From Mycocentrospora acerina (Eukaryota; Ascomycota; Dothideomycetes; Pleosporales), in NCBI GenBank assembly GCA_022701365.1, contig JAKUHH010000080.1, positions 312,436-376,435 on the forward strand: a stretch of DNA of 64,000 nucleotides, in the 5' to 3' direction. Below, one piece after another: positions 22,454-32,078 of the stretch. The stretch's first letter is position 1; every line of letters starts with the position of its first letter. Made by a program: the position numbers and the translations under genes. Under the pieces are notes generated by a model. The model was not told where the DNA came from. It worked only from the letters and a program-made list of their open reading frames with translations, and made no database searches.

Positions 22454-23047
22454 ATGAAAAATACTCAATTCAACATCTACATCTCAACTCCCACCAGCAC
22501 TCTTAGAATCAACTCCCAAAACTTACCCAACAACATGACTTTCACCAGAAACAAGGGAACGAACAACACAAACAACGCAAACAACGCCCGCTTCGTGAAC
22601 AACAAGACCCTCAAGCAGCAAAACGCCTCCCTCCTCGAGTCGGTCAAGAAATTCCAGCTTGCAAACACCTCTCTCCGCGAGTTGATGACAAAAACCCATC
22701 TTCCAGACGTCTCCATCTTGAAGTCGGTGGAGAGTGCACACCTTACAAACGCCTCACTCCTCAAATCGATAGAGGATCTAAACCTTACAAACACCTCACT
22801 CCTCAAGTTCACTAAGAAACTAGAGCTTGAGAATGAAGCCTGGGCCGCCTCGTACAACACGCTCAAGCAAAAACTCGCCTTACACGAGGAGCGACGCTTT
22901 CGCTCTGCGAAGCGCTGCGCTGTCTTTTTTGCGATTCTCGTCTTCTTTGTCTGGCTTTCCACAAAGGTCTTCTCGAGTGATGTCCGTGGGACTTGGGGAA
23001 TGCTTTGCATCTGGGCGCTGCTTACAGCTGTAGGTTCATGGGTTTGA
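22454..23047 (+). CDS. Orphan coiled-coil repeat protein with C-terminal membrane spans
   Basis: Not recognised. A 197-aa single-exon frame from the ATG at 22454; the upstream in-frame ATG at 22274 lies in intergenic-like sequence, and 22535 is another possible start. Residues 28-45 are Asn-rich. Residues about 54-130 carry about four imperfect repeats of about 23 residues (LKQQNASLLESVKKFQL, LANTSLRELMTK, LTNASLLKSIEDLNL, LTNTSLLKFTKKLEL), each with an N-x-S-L core and leucine heptad spacing, so a coiled coil is likely. A basic segment (EERRFRSAKR) precedes two hydrophobic spans near 156-172 and 182-197. The protein would be tail-anchored or hairpin-anchored, with the coil on one side of the membrane. 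The NxS sites match glycosylation sequons but may just belong to the repeat. Probably lineage-restricted. Confidence 0.6.
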   Translation: MKNTQFNIYISTPTSTLRINSQNLPNNMTFTRNKGTNNTNNANNARFVNNKTLKQQNASLLESVKKFQLANTSLRELMTKTHLPDVSILKSVESAHLTNASLLKSIEDLNLTNTSLLKFTKKLELENEAWAASYNTLKQKLALHEERRFRSAKRCAVFFAILVFFVWLSTKVFSSDVRGTWGMLCIWALLTAVGSWV

Positions 23048-23405
23048 GGCGCTTTTATGATATGATCTGACTGGTGTGTAGGCTGGTGTGTTTAGCATAG
23101 TCTTCATCAGTGAGGAGCTTGGCGGTCGCTGAGTTGTGTTGCTCCTTTGGTATTGTCGTTCTGTAAACATGGGATGTGGATGTATGGGTTGAAGCTCTTG
23201 GGGAGTCTAGACAATGCCTTCAAGTAGCGAATGCATTCACTGTTTGAAAATAGCATAAATTCTTGTGAAAGATTCGTATTTTGGTTGTCATCACCATGGT
23301 CATCATCATTATCATTTTTACCAGAGCCCACCTACATTCCAATATTTTACACCAACTGAATTAATACATCTTGAACCAAGCATCGTATTACACAACCACA
23401 TTCCA
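23048..23405. other. Convergent intergenic, 3' flanks
   Basis: 358 bp between the ends of the coiled-coil gene (+) and the aminopeptidase gene (-). It contains a CATCATTATCATTTT-like AT-rich stretch at about 23300-23320 that could serve 3'-end formation. No gene is seen. Confidence 0.4.
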
Positions 23406-24652
23406 TCATGCCTTTACTTGGCTCTTGCTGAAACCCAATTCATAGAGGAATCCCAAAACGAGCTGACCATGCTGAAGAACGTGCTTAGGGTCAATATGCT
23501 CGATAGTGTCGTTAGGAGTATGGATATAAGGGTTGCGATACTCGAATGCAGCCTCAAAGATGAATGAGGCGGGGTAACCGTTTCGAGTAGCAGATCCGTG
23601 GTCGGAGCAGGCGTATCCACACACGCTGTTGACGTAGGTGATATCGGTGTACTGCATTTGACGTCAGTGGTCTGCAATTAGAGTGTTGCTCCATGAAACT
23701 CACCTCGTTGATGACGCGCCCGATATACTCGTTCAGAGTCGGGTCAGTGAAATCGGTAATCATGCCAAAACTCTCAGGCTTTCCAGCATTGAGCGTGCCC
23801 TTGGTGTACCCAACCATGTCCTGGTTCAACATGGCCCAGACATCCCGACCAGCAGCTGCGTACTGAGTGAAGATGTCCTGGCTACCGCGCAGACCACCCT
23901 CCTCAGCAGCATACCAGTGAAACTCGATTGTATTTTGAAGCTTGCTTGGCCCAACATCTTTATCAGATAGTAGAACGCGTAGAGCCTCCAACAGCATAAA
24001 GCTACCACTCCCGTTGTCGTCGACACCAGGGGCACGACCTCTCAGGCGATCCTGCCCCATGACCGAGTCAAGATGAGCACCAACAACAACAGTTCGGTTG
24101 CTTCGACCTGGGATGGTCACGATGACAGACTTTTGCGGCCACAACGTGTGTGTGAAGTGCTGGGCTGTGACGCCATTCTTTTTGGCTTTTGTGACCACAC
24201 CTTCAATCTGCTTAAAGAGCCATTCAGATGCCTCAGTACCAGTAACAGTCTCGGAGAATCGTGTATGCCATGTTGCTGCATAGTATTCAAGGGGGTTTCT
24301 GATGTTGTCCCACTTGAGCTCAGAGAAAAGGCGTTTGACATTCTCCTGGTACTTGAACTTGTTGGGGTAAGGAGCGGGCTGCTTAACAGCAAGAGGCGCA
24401 GCGTTGAATTCAGTGATATCGAAGAAATGACTTCCGCAACCGCCGTTCTAGTTATGGTTGTGAGCTGCCACACAACTATTTACTGTAGTCAGGAAAACCT
24501 ACGGCTGAAAGCTCCCATCGCTCCTCCTCGGTGATCTGACGAGTTTCTCCAGGTGCTACTTCAATTGTGAAGAGAGCCCTAGGCTTGATTGACTCTGACT
24601 CGGCCAACACAGCGGTTGCGCACGCAGCCGCGAGGATGGTAGCAGCCTTCAT
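23406..24652 (-). CDS. Secreted M28 leucine aminopeptidase
   Basis: Zinc exopeptidase removing N-terminal residues from peptides outside the cell. Exons 24652-24503, 24447-23704 and 23651-23406 give 379 aa. The ATG at 24652 starts a clean signal peptide (MKAATILAAACATAVLA); a further in-frame ATG at 24688 would spoil it. A propeptide is followed by the M28 core: VVVGAHLDS (first Zn His), GVDDNGSGS (bridging Asp), YAAEEGGLRGS (catalytic Glu and Zn Glu), LNQDMVGY (Zn Asp) and IHTPNDTIEH (last Zn His). All metal ligands are therefore present. The CGYACSDHGS motif gives the usual disulfide. Length and order fit the Aspergillus-type LAP1/lapA group. Both introns have clear GT-AG ends and join family-typical text (ELSA|NGGCGSHFF and VINE|YTDITYV). 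Confidence 0.95.
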
Positions 24653-26081
24653 TGTGGCAACGAGACACTTGACTTGAGGGTGGAACAAAAGAGAATCTTT
24701 GTGTTATTAACATGAAAGCGGTTGCACTCCAACTTATAACATACCTCACTCAATTTTACAAAATAACGTCAAGAATCTTGGAATAGATACTGTGCGTCTG
24801 TCGCCTTAGCATGACCAATAATGGTCCCACGAGAAGCGGTGTCGAGGAGCGAAAAATTCAGGAACAAACTAACACCACCAATCGTAGACTTGATAGTCCG
24901 AGACATCCGTAGTAGAAGGTCTTGTCATTTTCTTGTCTATGCAAAAAACCCTTGTCAAATTCCCGATTTGATCTTCTTTGTCTTGTCGACTTCCTAATGC
25001 GGAGTAACCCAATCAATGTCTTGGCTTTGGTGAGCATGTTCGTTAGTAATAACTCTCTGAAGCGAGCTGGATATCTGATCTATTGTACGACGGTGTTTGG
25101 TATTCCCACTATTACTCCAGTTAGGCAGGTGACAGGAGTAGAGGAGTGAAGACACACGAGAGTACGACGCTAGTGCGCGCCAGTACGTGCCAGTACGTGC
25201 CAATACGCACGCCAAGTTGTGACATGCTATGGGGTCTAACGACTCTCCCTCCCCACAGCAAACATGGCCACTATCCAATTTCTCTACAGTGATTTCTTAC
25301 TACCAGGATCATGCTGACAACTATTGGAAATCTGGCGAGCTCCGCTTGAACAGTCTGGAGGATTTTGGGCCCCACCGCAGATTCGAGGCTGTATCAGCGC
25401 TTTGGCTACACTTGATTGTTTATTAACAAGTATCTTGTTATTTGTATACTTGATTAAATCTTGCACTTTCCTCAAAAATATATGCTTCATCTTAGAGAAC
25501 GGAGGATAATTATTATCAACACAGTTGCCCTCACGCCTGTTCAAATGTACCAATCATTCATGCCCAGTCACCTTCAAATATGCAATACTACTGCATCTTG
25601 TCGTGGGAAATTCCAAGATGAATGCTTTCATCTATACCAGCTCAAACAATGGAACACATGAGGTTGAGATAGTGCTATCCACCAACCAATCAGAGGCTTG
25701 GGGGTAGAGCCATAGGTTCGACCTCCTGACAACAACCATCAGCACAACACATAACAGACCAACGTCACCTTGCTAGATAACCGCTTCTTTCCAGCATCGC
25801 CAAAGACCCATGTGCAGTCAGTCACCTCTAACCCAACGCTAACATCCAACACTCGACCACCCATCCTCGTCGCCGGTGTTCCCGACGCTACGCGAGCCCC
25901 GCCAGCAAGTCCCCTAACGAGAAAATTCTGCCGCAGAAACCATCCATGATCCAACACCAGCTGCACAACCATCCAAATAAATCCAGATGACATAAATCCG
26001 CTCTCAGCGTCAATCGTCGTCTGATTTACCAGCTATATGAACTTCAAGAAGAGCACTTTCTTCCATCAATTACTAAGCACT
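24653..26081. other. Intergenic between aminopeptidase and tRNA pair
   Basis: About 1.4 kb. Its left end is the aminopeptidase promoter. A small imperfect repeat GCCAGTACGT (two copies and a variant) lies at about 25178-25204. An 84-aa frame (25739-25993, minus) has no recognisable feature. No gene is supported. Confidence 0.45.
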
Positions 26082-26163
26082 GGCCTGCTGGCCCAATGGC
26101 AAGGCGCTTGACTACGATTCAGTCGAAATCAAGAGATTGCAGGTTCGATCCCTGCGTAGGTCA
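26082..26163 (+). tRNA. tRNA-Arg(ACG) with 10-nt intron
   Basis: The acceptor stem GGCCTGC (26082-26088) pairs with GTAGGTC ending at 26162 (two G-U pairs), with A at 26163 as discriminator. The anticodon stem CTTGA/TCAAG (26107-26111 / 26129-26133) flanks a loop with ACG at 26114-26116. The extra 26118-26127 sits after position 37, exactly where nuclear tRNA introns lie. The T arm with GGTTCGATCC (B box) is intact. It stands 20 nt upstream of the tRNA-Gly gene in the same orientation, with no T-run terminator between them. Confidence 0.93.
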
Positions 26164-26183
26164 CACAGCAACAGCATTCTTTC

Positions 26184-26280
26184 GCATCGGTGGTTTAGTG
26201 GTAAAATTAGCCGTTGCCATTCAATTCTTTACAGATTGAGCAACTTCGGCTAGCCCCGGGTTCGATTCCCGGCCGATGCA
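26184..26280 (+). tRNA. tRNA-Gly(GCC) with 26-nt intron
   Basis: The acceptor stem GCATCGG (26184-26190) pairs perfectly with CCGATGC (26273-26279), and A26280 is the discriminator. The anticodon stem AGCCG/CGGCT (26209-26213 / 26247-26251) encloses anticodon GCC at 26216-26218. A 26-nt intron (26220-26245) lies one base 3' of the anticodon. The T arm CCGGG-TTCGATT-CCCGG is perfect. A T6 run at 26288-26293 ends the unit. Confidence 0.96.
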
Positions 26281-26287
26281 TTATTTC

Positions 26288-26293
26288 TTTTTT
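26288..26293 (+). terminator. RNA polymerase III terminator (T6)
   Basis: Six T residues begin eight bases after the tRNA-Gly gene. The 20-nt spacer between the two tRNA genes has at most three T in a row, so this is the first efficient Pol III stop for either gene. Confidence 0.8.
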
Positions 26294-26682
26294 GGCGGTG
26301 CGGTGTGGTTGAAGCAGTGGTTGTTGTGTGGTTATGGTGGTGGTGATGGTAGTGTGGTGTTGAAGTGAAATCGACACGTGATCATCACATGACGCTGGGG
26401 TTGATGCTGCACGACTTCTATTTTGCCTCTTTTTCGGCCTTCTGTTTTCATTGATGGCGTCTTTTAACAAGGTTGTCTCTGTTGTATGTTGTTTATGCTT
26501 ACAAAGTATTACATAGTCTACGATTCTCTTGCTCCTCACCATAGCCAAGTGTGCGGTGTTGCAAAGCTGGAGCAATTGACGAAGCATGGCTTAACACTAC
26601 TCCTACTCCTACTACCACTTGAGAGAAAACACGTTGAACTTCTCTTCTTCACCCCTCAACCTCCTCAAACCCAGCCATGAAC

Positions 26683-27219
26683 TCACCACCGCCTCTCTCT
26701 CCGCAACATCCTCTCCCCACTCCCCACCCACATCTTGACCTCCTCTCTCCCCCCTTCTAGTAGAAACTTCTCCAATCTAGCTTCAAATCCACACGTCCCA
26801 TCTACTGCTTCCCCCACCCATTCTACCCGTCCATCTCGTCGCACTACCCCCCCGCGCAGATGAACCAACCGTGCGTACCACTCTCCATCTGAGATGTGCA
26901 GCATGTGCAACATGGCGCGGTGTATACTTTGTAGTAATTTTACCGGTAAGCTTTGTAAAGCGGTGAGGAGGGCGAGTTTGATATTGTGTTGGGTATTACT
27001 CAGGAGGTAGCAGGCATATGGAGAGGGGAACGGGGGGAGGTTATGGTAGAAGAGGGAATGGTGCATGGCTGTTGTTGTTGGGAACGTGTATTGTGATTTC
27101 TGGGGAAGAGGTTGAGGAGTTGTGTGATTATGGTGGGCGTTGGGGAATGCATTGTTGTGAATGACAGGATTGGTGTGGTGGGAGCTGGTTGCGTCCGTTG
27201 GCTTGGAGTAGGTGCTCAT
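26683..27219 (-). CDS. Doubtful 178-aa hypothetical protein
   Basis: An uninterrupted frame from ATG 27219 (or 252 aa from ATG 27441, whose first 74 residues look like translated non-coding sequence). The first half is His/Thr/Pro/Asn-rich. The second half (SNTQHNIKLALLTALQSL, then SDGEWYARLVHLRGGVVRRD and charged helices) looks more protein-like. I do not recognise it. It could be a lineage-specific gene or an open frame by chance; no splice or promoter evidence helps. Confidence 0.35.
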   Translation of the reverse strand: MSTYSKPTDATSSHHTNPVIHNNAFPNAHHNHTTPQPLPQKSQYTFPTTTAMHHSLFYHNLPPFPSPYACYLLSNTQHNIKLALLTALQSLPVKLLQSIHRAMLHMLHISDGEWYARLVHLRGGVVRRDGRVEWVGEAVDGTCGFEARLEKFLLEGGREEVKMWVGSGERMLRRERRW

Positions 27220-27639
27220 TGGGATGATGCTCTCTGCAGAAAATCTGGGAGTCACTTTAACGACTGGCCTTGAGACTGAGGAAATCGAGAAAATCGAGGA
27301 GAAGAGTGGCGAGAGAAACAAGCAAAATGCACAACCAAGGGAGAAGACGGGAAAATGAGTGACATCTGCAACTGAATACGTGCGATCAAAAAGTTGCTTT
27401 GATGGAATTGCAGGATTGAATAAGAGGTACTGCCCTCGCACAAAGATCGTAATGTGGAAAGCGTGTTTTGATCAACTGTCGACACCTTGTGCGTTGGGGT
27501 CCTGGCTTGATGTGAGTGCTGCTGCAACCGACTTGCCTGCTTCTTCACGTCCTGCAAACAAAGCATGCACAAAACACTCGACAAGGCGCCTTGGAATTCA
27601 CTGTTTGATTTTCTGTCCCCGAACGATATATGTACAAGT

Positions 27640-28268
27640 TCAGTGGGTAGCAAAAATGTTGCGCACCCGCAGATGGACGGGTGTGTCGCCCTTGGGGGCA
27701 TCTGGTATCGTCTTCTCCAATTTCTACAAGACGGGGTCAGAAGAGGAGTTTTGCAGTCAGAGTCACTTTGGACGTACCAGCTTCTCGAATACGCACTTGT
27801 TCAGCCTCCGCTCCTCGGATCTGCAGTTCCAGAGCTGCTGGTTGTGGCCCTCGAGGCACTGCCAGTGGGTGCGGAACTGGTCGAGGCAGTTCTCGTTGAT
27901 GTCCTTGATGCTGCAGCCGGCGTCAGTCGTCCCTTGCTATCCCGAGGCGGCCTCCTGGTGCTCTTACACGCTAGCGGCACACCTGGTGACCTTGCGGCCC
28001 TCCTTCATGCAGTCGAGCTCGCCGCGGCCATTGGCCTCGGTCTTGCACATCATGTAGTCATCGTTGTAGGCCTTGCAGCGGGCGCCGATGAAGAAGGAGG
28101 CACTGAGCAGGGGGGCCGAGCTGGCTCCGAGCTCCTTGACCTTGGGGATGTCGTCGGGCAGAGGGGTGGTGTCGATGAGGGCTTGCTGGTTGAATCTGCG
28201 CCGGATTAGCGGGCGAGAGGCGCCGGGCAAGAGCAGCGGCGCGCATACCTGGGCTGGCGCGACGACAT
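27640..28268 (-). CDS. Complex I accessory subunit NDUFA8 (20.8 kDa type)
   Basis: Accessory subunit on the intermembrane-space face of respiratory NADH:ubiquinone oxidoreductase; imported and oxidised by the Mia40 route. Exons 28268-28249, 28195-27968, 27910-27778 and 27723-27640 give 154 aa. Four perfect C-x9-C motifs form the double CHCH fold: CKAYNDDYMMC, CMKEGRKVTRC, CLDQFRTHWQC and CRSEERRLNKC. The start MSSRQPRFNQQALIDTTPLP matches the family and requires a 20-nt first exon. The longer unspliced frame reaching 28344 is an artefact of reading through intron 1. Intron 2 has two candidate donors two bases apart; only GTAAGAG keeps the frame (ASV joined to IKDINENC). It is transcribed head-to-head with the nucleoporin gene. 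Confidence 0.93.
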
Positions 28269-28720
28269 GGTGGGCGGAGAGTGCCAATGGCGGGCGAACT
28301 GCTCTCAGCGTGAATGCGCTGCGGTGATGGTCGTCACTCGTCAAGATGCCTGCTTACCTAACCCCGTTTTTCCAGCGTAACGCACTCTCTGCCCCCGTGA
28401 TTGGCTGCCGTGCGCGCGCCGGAGCTTTGGACATTCGACAAAGCCTCGTGCAGCAAAACACGCTCTCTGCGCGTCGCCGACTCTCCCTGCGCATAACGCC
28501 AGAGCCTCTCCTTCATCGACATGCGACCTGCCGGAACTGTCTGCTAGCTGCTATATTGTTTCCTGCCCCCAGCTGTCCTCCTTTTGTGCCAACGCGCCCT
28601 CGACATTAGACCTGCTGTGAAGCTCTGAACATTGACAACATCTCCTTTTCCAACCAACACCACCCTTGTTGGCGCTTGATACCATAGACAGCTGGCCATT
28701 GCGCGGAATTACACACCGAC
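28269..28720. promoter_or_regulatory. Bidirectional promoter, NDUFA8 / nucleoporin
   Basis: 452 bp separate the two divergent start codons. An ATTGG (CCAAT box read from the minus strand) lies at 28400-28404, which is in sense orientation for the complex I gene, about 135 bp upstream of its ATG. CCAAT boxes bound by the Hap complex are usual for fungal respiratory genes; that link is inference here. Confidence 0.5.
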
Positions 28721-30136
28721 ATGTCGTTCAGCTTTGGGAACCTGGGAGGCGGAGAGAAGAAGACGGGCACATTGTTTGGAAGCACAACAGCGCCTGCTGG
28801 AGGACTGTTCGGCCAGTCGCAACAACAACAGCAACAGCCACAGCAAACAAACGCGCCATCCTCTCTTTTTGGCTCGACAGCTGCTGCTCCACAACAGCAG
28901 AACAGCCTGTTTGGCTCTACGCTACAGCAAAATCCGGGCTCGAGCTTATTCAGTCAGCAACAGCAGCAGCAGCAACAACCAAACGCTGGCACAAGTCTGT
29001 TTGGACAGCCCCAACAACAGCAGCAACAGCAACAGCAACAACCCCAACAACAACAGCAGCAGCAGCCAAACTTCAGCAATAGTCTCTTCGGGTCGTCACT
29101 TCAGCCAGCGCCCATATTGAACCCTGTTCAGGCGCAAAGCATTCAGCAGCAGCGCGAAGGGCTCCCACAACTACGGCAGTCATCGGCTACGCCGTATGCA
29201 GGCTCATCGATAAGCGGCCAGCGTACGTACAATGGCACTTTTCGTCCAACTCCCCTAACACATGCATAGGAGAAAAGTCAGTCGTCGAGCAGATACGGGT
29301 TCTAAATAACAAGTGGGACCCGCAGACGCCAGAATGCGTTTTCCAGCACTACTTCTACAACGCTGTCAAGCCTGAAGAAGCCCCCTTCTACGGGCCTTCT
29401 GCGGGTGAAGACGAGAGGAAATGGGAGGAAGCACTATCCAAAAAGCCCAGCGCAGGCGCCATCCCCGTCCTAGCCCGCGGCTTTGAGCAAGTCGCCGAAC
29501 GCATTCGCCAACAACAGCTCGCCGTGACCGCGCTACGCACCCGCCTCCACGAGATCAACAACTGCCTCTCCGTCCTCAAAGACACCCACGAGCTCAACGT
29601 TGCTTCGCGCATCACCGAAGCAAAGCGCAAACACGTCGTCTTCACACAACGCACACTCGCCCTCGCCACCAAAGTCCAGATCCTGCGCAACCGTGGCTAT
29701 GTCATGGACCAGCAGGAAGAAGAGCTGAAGAAGAAGCTCTTTGAGCTAGAAAAGAAGACATTTGACCCCGTGCTAGGCGGCCGACAGGAAGAAATCTGGG
29801 CGCGCATGTCTGGTGTACGCGAGCGTGCGCGCATCCTGCAGCAGGAGACGGAGAAGCTAGGCAAGACGCTCGATGGCCAGCAGAACGGCGAGTTGCTCTC
29901 CGAGGAAGACCAGAAGGCGTTGGACAAGGTACGTCACAACAATAATCCAATCCCTGCTACCAAAACAAAAACAAAAACAACAACAAAAAGAAGTACCCTG
30001 CTAACCATGTGTGTCCCGCCAGCTCCTGAGAGACTACAGCAAGCAGCTCGACCACCTCTCCAAGTGGATCGACGACACAAAGCAGGAGTACGACGAGTGG
30101 GATACGGCCAAGGAGCAGAGGCCTGCGAAGCGATGA
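28721..30136 (+). CDS. NUP57: FG nucleoporin, Nup54/Nup57 family
   Basis: Central-channel component of the nuclear pore, in complex with Nsp1/Nup62 and Nup49/Nup58. Exons 28721-29222, 29270-29928 and 30023-30136 give 424 aa. Residues 1-130 hold FG repeats of the SLFG type (LFGST, LFGQ, SLFGS) separated by poly-Gln tracts written in mixed CAA/CAG codons. From about 168 the conserved Nup54 alpha-helical region begins (EKSVVEQIRVLNNKWD, then CVFQHYFYNAV) and runs through long coiled coils to residue 424, ending LLRDYSKQLDHLSKWIDDTK and a basic AKR tail. Both introns have clear signals and close in frame. The poly-Gln runs are probably variable between strains because of slippage. The 3' flank carries two microsatellites. 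Confidence 0.93.
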
Positions 30137-30694
30137 AGATGGAGCATCATAGTAGTGCCATGTACGATTCTGAATGTTTTTTGGGGGAGGGGTATTTTGG
30201 CGGCAAGAGTGGGATAGATACCATCGAAACGAGTGAGGGAGTGAGTGAGTGGGTGAGTAAGTGAGTGAATAAGTGCATGTGGAGATGGAGATGGAAATGG
30301 AAATGGAAATGGAAATGGAGTAATTCAACGCATGACATGGACCTTCTTTTTTTTTCCTCCTGCAACTCTTGAGCTCATTCCTCCTTTTTTTTTCTTCCTT
30401 CCTTCCTTTCTTTCTTCCCGTGTGCAGCATATGGGAAAACGTGATGATGATGACAATGGAAACATTGACAGAGAGAAAGAAAAAAATATATAGATACATG
30501 TATATTTTTTTTCCTTTCGAAAAAGACTAGCAAAGTCGAATGTTTTTTTTTATAGAAATTCCAGGGTATCATATCACATCTTATCATGTCAAGCTATGCT
30601 ATGCTAAGCCATGCTACGCTATACTATACACTCATCAACACCAGCACCACCTCAACCTCCAAACAAACATACAAACAAACTAACAAAAAAAACA
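30137..30694. other. Convergent 3' flanks with microsatellites
   Basis: 558 bp between the ends of the nucleoporin and Apc15 genes. It holds a GTGA-type tetranucleotide tract (about 30235-30275), the GGAAAT hexamer tract (separate entry), T-rich and TTCC/CTTC runs (30345-30420) and a GCTATGCTA-like short repeat near 30592-30625. No gene is seen. Confidence 0.6.
30281..30320. repeat. Hexanucleotide microsatellite GGAAAT/GGAGAT
   Basis: Two GGAGAT units followed by four or so GGAAAT units in the nucleoporin 3' flank. Read on the minus strand it gives a meaningless alternating His-Phe peptide. Preceded by the (GTGA)n tract at about 30235-30275. Confidence 0.9.
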
Positions 30695-32078
30695 TCACTC
30701 CCTCCTCCCCGCCCCCCTCGCCTCGCCCAAAAACCTCTCCCTCAAGCTCCCCCTCGCCGCATTCGCCGCAGGCGAGCTCCTCAAAAACGAACTCCCATCC
30801 AGCAAACTACTCCCGTCGAGTCCAAAGCTGCTCCTTGCATTCCCCAGTCCCATGCCTAGACTCGCGCCGAAATCCAGGGTCCCTGTGCCTGCGGAGTAGC
30901 CTACGGGGCCGCCCAATCGACCGCCCAAGCCAGATGTCCGGCGGTTGGTGTGGCGGGCTGATGTGCGGGGTGCGGAAGGGGGGTGGAGGTGTGAGCTTCG
31001 TCTTCGTCTGGGGCGGTTCGTTGTGCTTGTAATGGTGGGTGTGGTGGTGGTGGTTGTGGCAATGGTGTTGGTAATGGTGATGGGGAGGCCGGAGCTCCGT
31101 CTACTGCGCAGGCCACTGCTGCGTCTTCTTGCGCTGCTGCGGCGGGTGTGCGTTGTCGAAGCCAGCGAGTGGCTTGTAAAGTCAATCTCGCTGTCTGTGT
31201 CTTCTAGCTCCGAGTCGGTGTGTTCGTATTCGCCTGCTTCGGGGACGTCGTCGTCTAGGTCGCGTTCGTCTTGCAGGACGCCGGCGATTTCTGCTTCCTC
31301 CATTTCGAGCATGTGGGAGACTTCTGCGGCTTCTTCCTCTTCTTCCTCTTCCCCCTCGTCGCCGGAAGGGAGCGAACCCTCGAGGAAGGAAGACGCATTG
31401 AAGGGGACGGTATCGTCTTCCTCTTCTTCTGCGGCTTCGCTTTGCACGTCCGACTCTGTAGCAGACACACTCGCCGTCTCTTGGTCAGAATCAGAGTCGC
31501 TCATTCCCTCCGCCTCGGGCACAGAGTCGTCCAGATCCCGCTCCACCTCCTCTCCCTCCCCATCTTCCTCTGCTTCCTCCGCCTCCCGCCGCTGCTGCTC
31601 ATTCGCCGCCTCCTGCTGCGCTGCCGCAAGATCCAACATGACCTGCTCCCGCCGTGCCATCATCTCCTGCTCCTCCTTCTCTAGCTCCTCGTCCTTGAGC
31701 GCCTGCAGCGTCTTGGCGACACCGGGCGGACGCAACCACCCGGCACCGAAGCGACGCACATTTTGCTTGCGCTGCTCGATGGTGTTTTCGTCGTATGTGA
31801 GGGAGTTGAGGAACGCGGTTGTGGCGCGAGCGTGGTGCGAGGCATGTGTGTGTCGCGGGGCGTTGGTATGTGTGTTTGGCGGGGATTGAGAAGGCTCAGC
31901 ATCAGGATAAGAGGGGAGCAGGTGGTGTGAGGGCCAGAGAGAGGGGTCCTGGAAAGTGTAAGTTTGGGAAGTGGAAACATTGTCAGAGCCGTAGAAGATG
32001 TTTATATGTCATGTCTTTGTTTATGTTGAGGATTAAGTGACTTACTGCTCTCGGTGCGATCAAGGGAAGTGACAGCAT
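30695..32078 (-). CDS. APC15: Anaphase-promoting complex subunit Apc15 (Mnd2-like)
   Basis: Subunit of the APC/C ubiquitin ligase; in animals and yeast it affects release of the checkpoint complex and Cdc20 turnover. Exons 32078-32046 and 31948-30695 give 428 aa. The start MLSLPLIAPRADPSLWP comes from an 11-codon first exon joined by a GTAAGT donor and TTTCCAG acceptor, and reproduces the family N-terminus. The core is DENTIEQRKQNVRRFGAGWLRPPGV (given in part) at about 64-88, followed by a Glu-rich helix (QALKDEELEKEEQEMM). The rest is acidic low complexity (repeated DLDD-VPEAG-like motifs twice, near 145 and 240), then basic Ser/Thr/Arg tracts. Two apparent starts at 31980 and 31759 are artefacts of the missed first exon. 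The duplicated RDLDDxVPEA motif is a curious internal repeat in the acidic arm. Confidence 0.88.

Noticed and set aside
22477..23010. 177-aa minus-strand frame opposite the coiled-coil orphan
   Set aside because: Mirror of the repeats. The plus strand has leucine heptads and membrane spans, which suit a real protein better.
27964..28344. Single-exon 126-aa version of NDUFA8
   Set aside because: It reads through intron 1 and into intron 2; the spliced model restores the family start and all four C-x9-C motifs.
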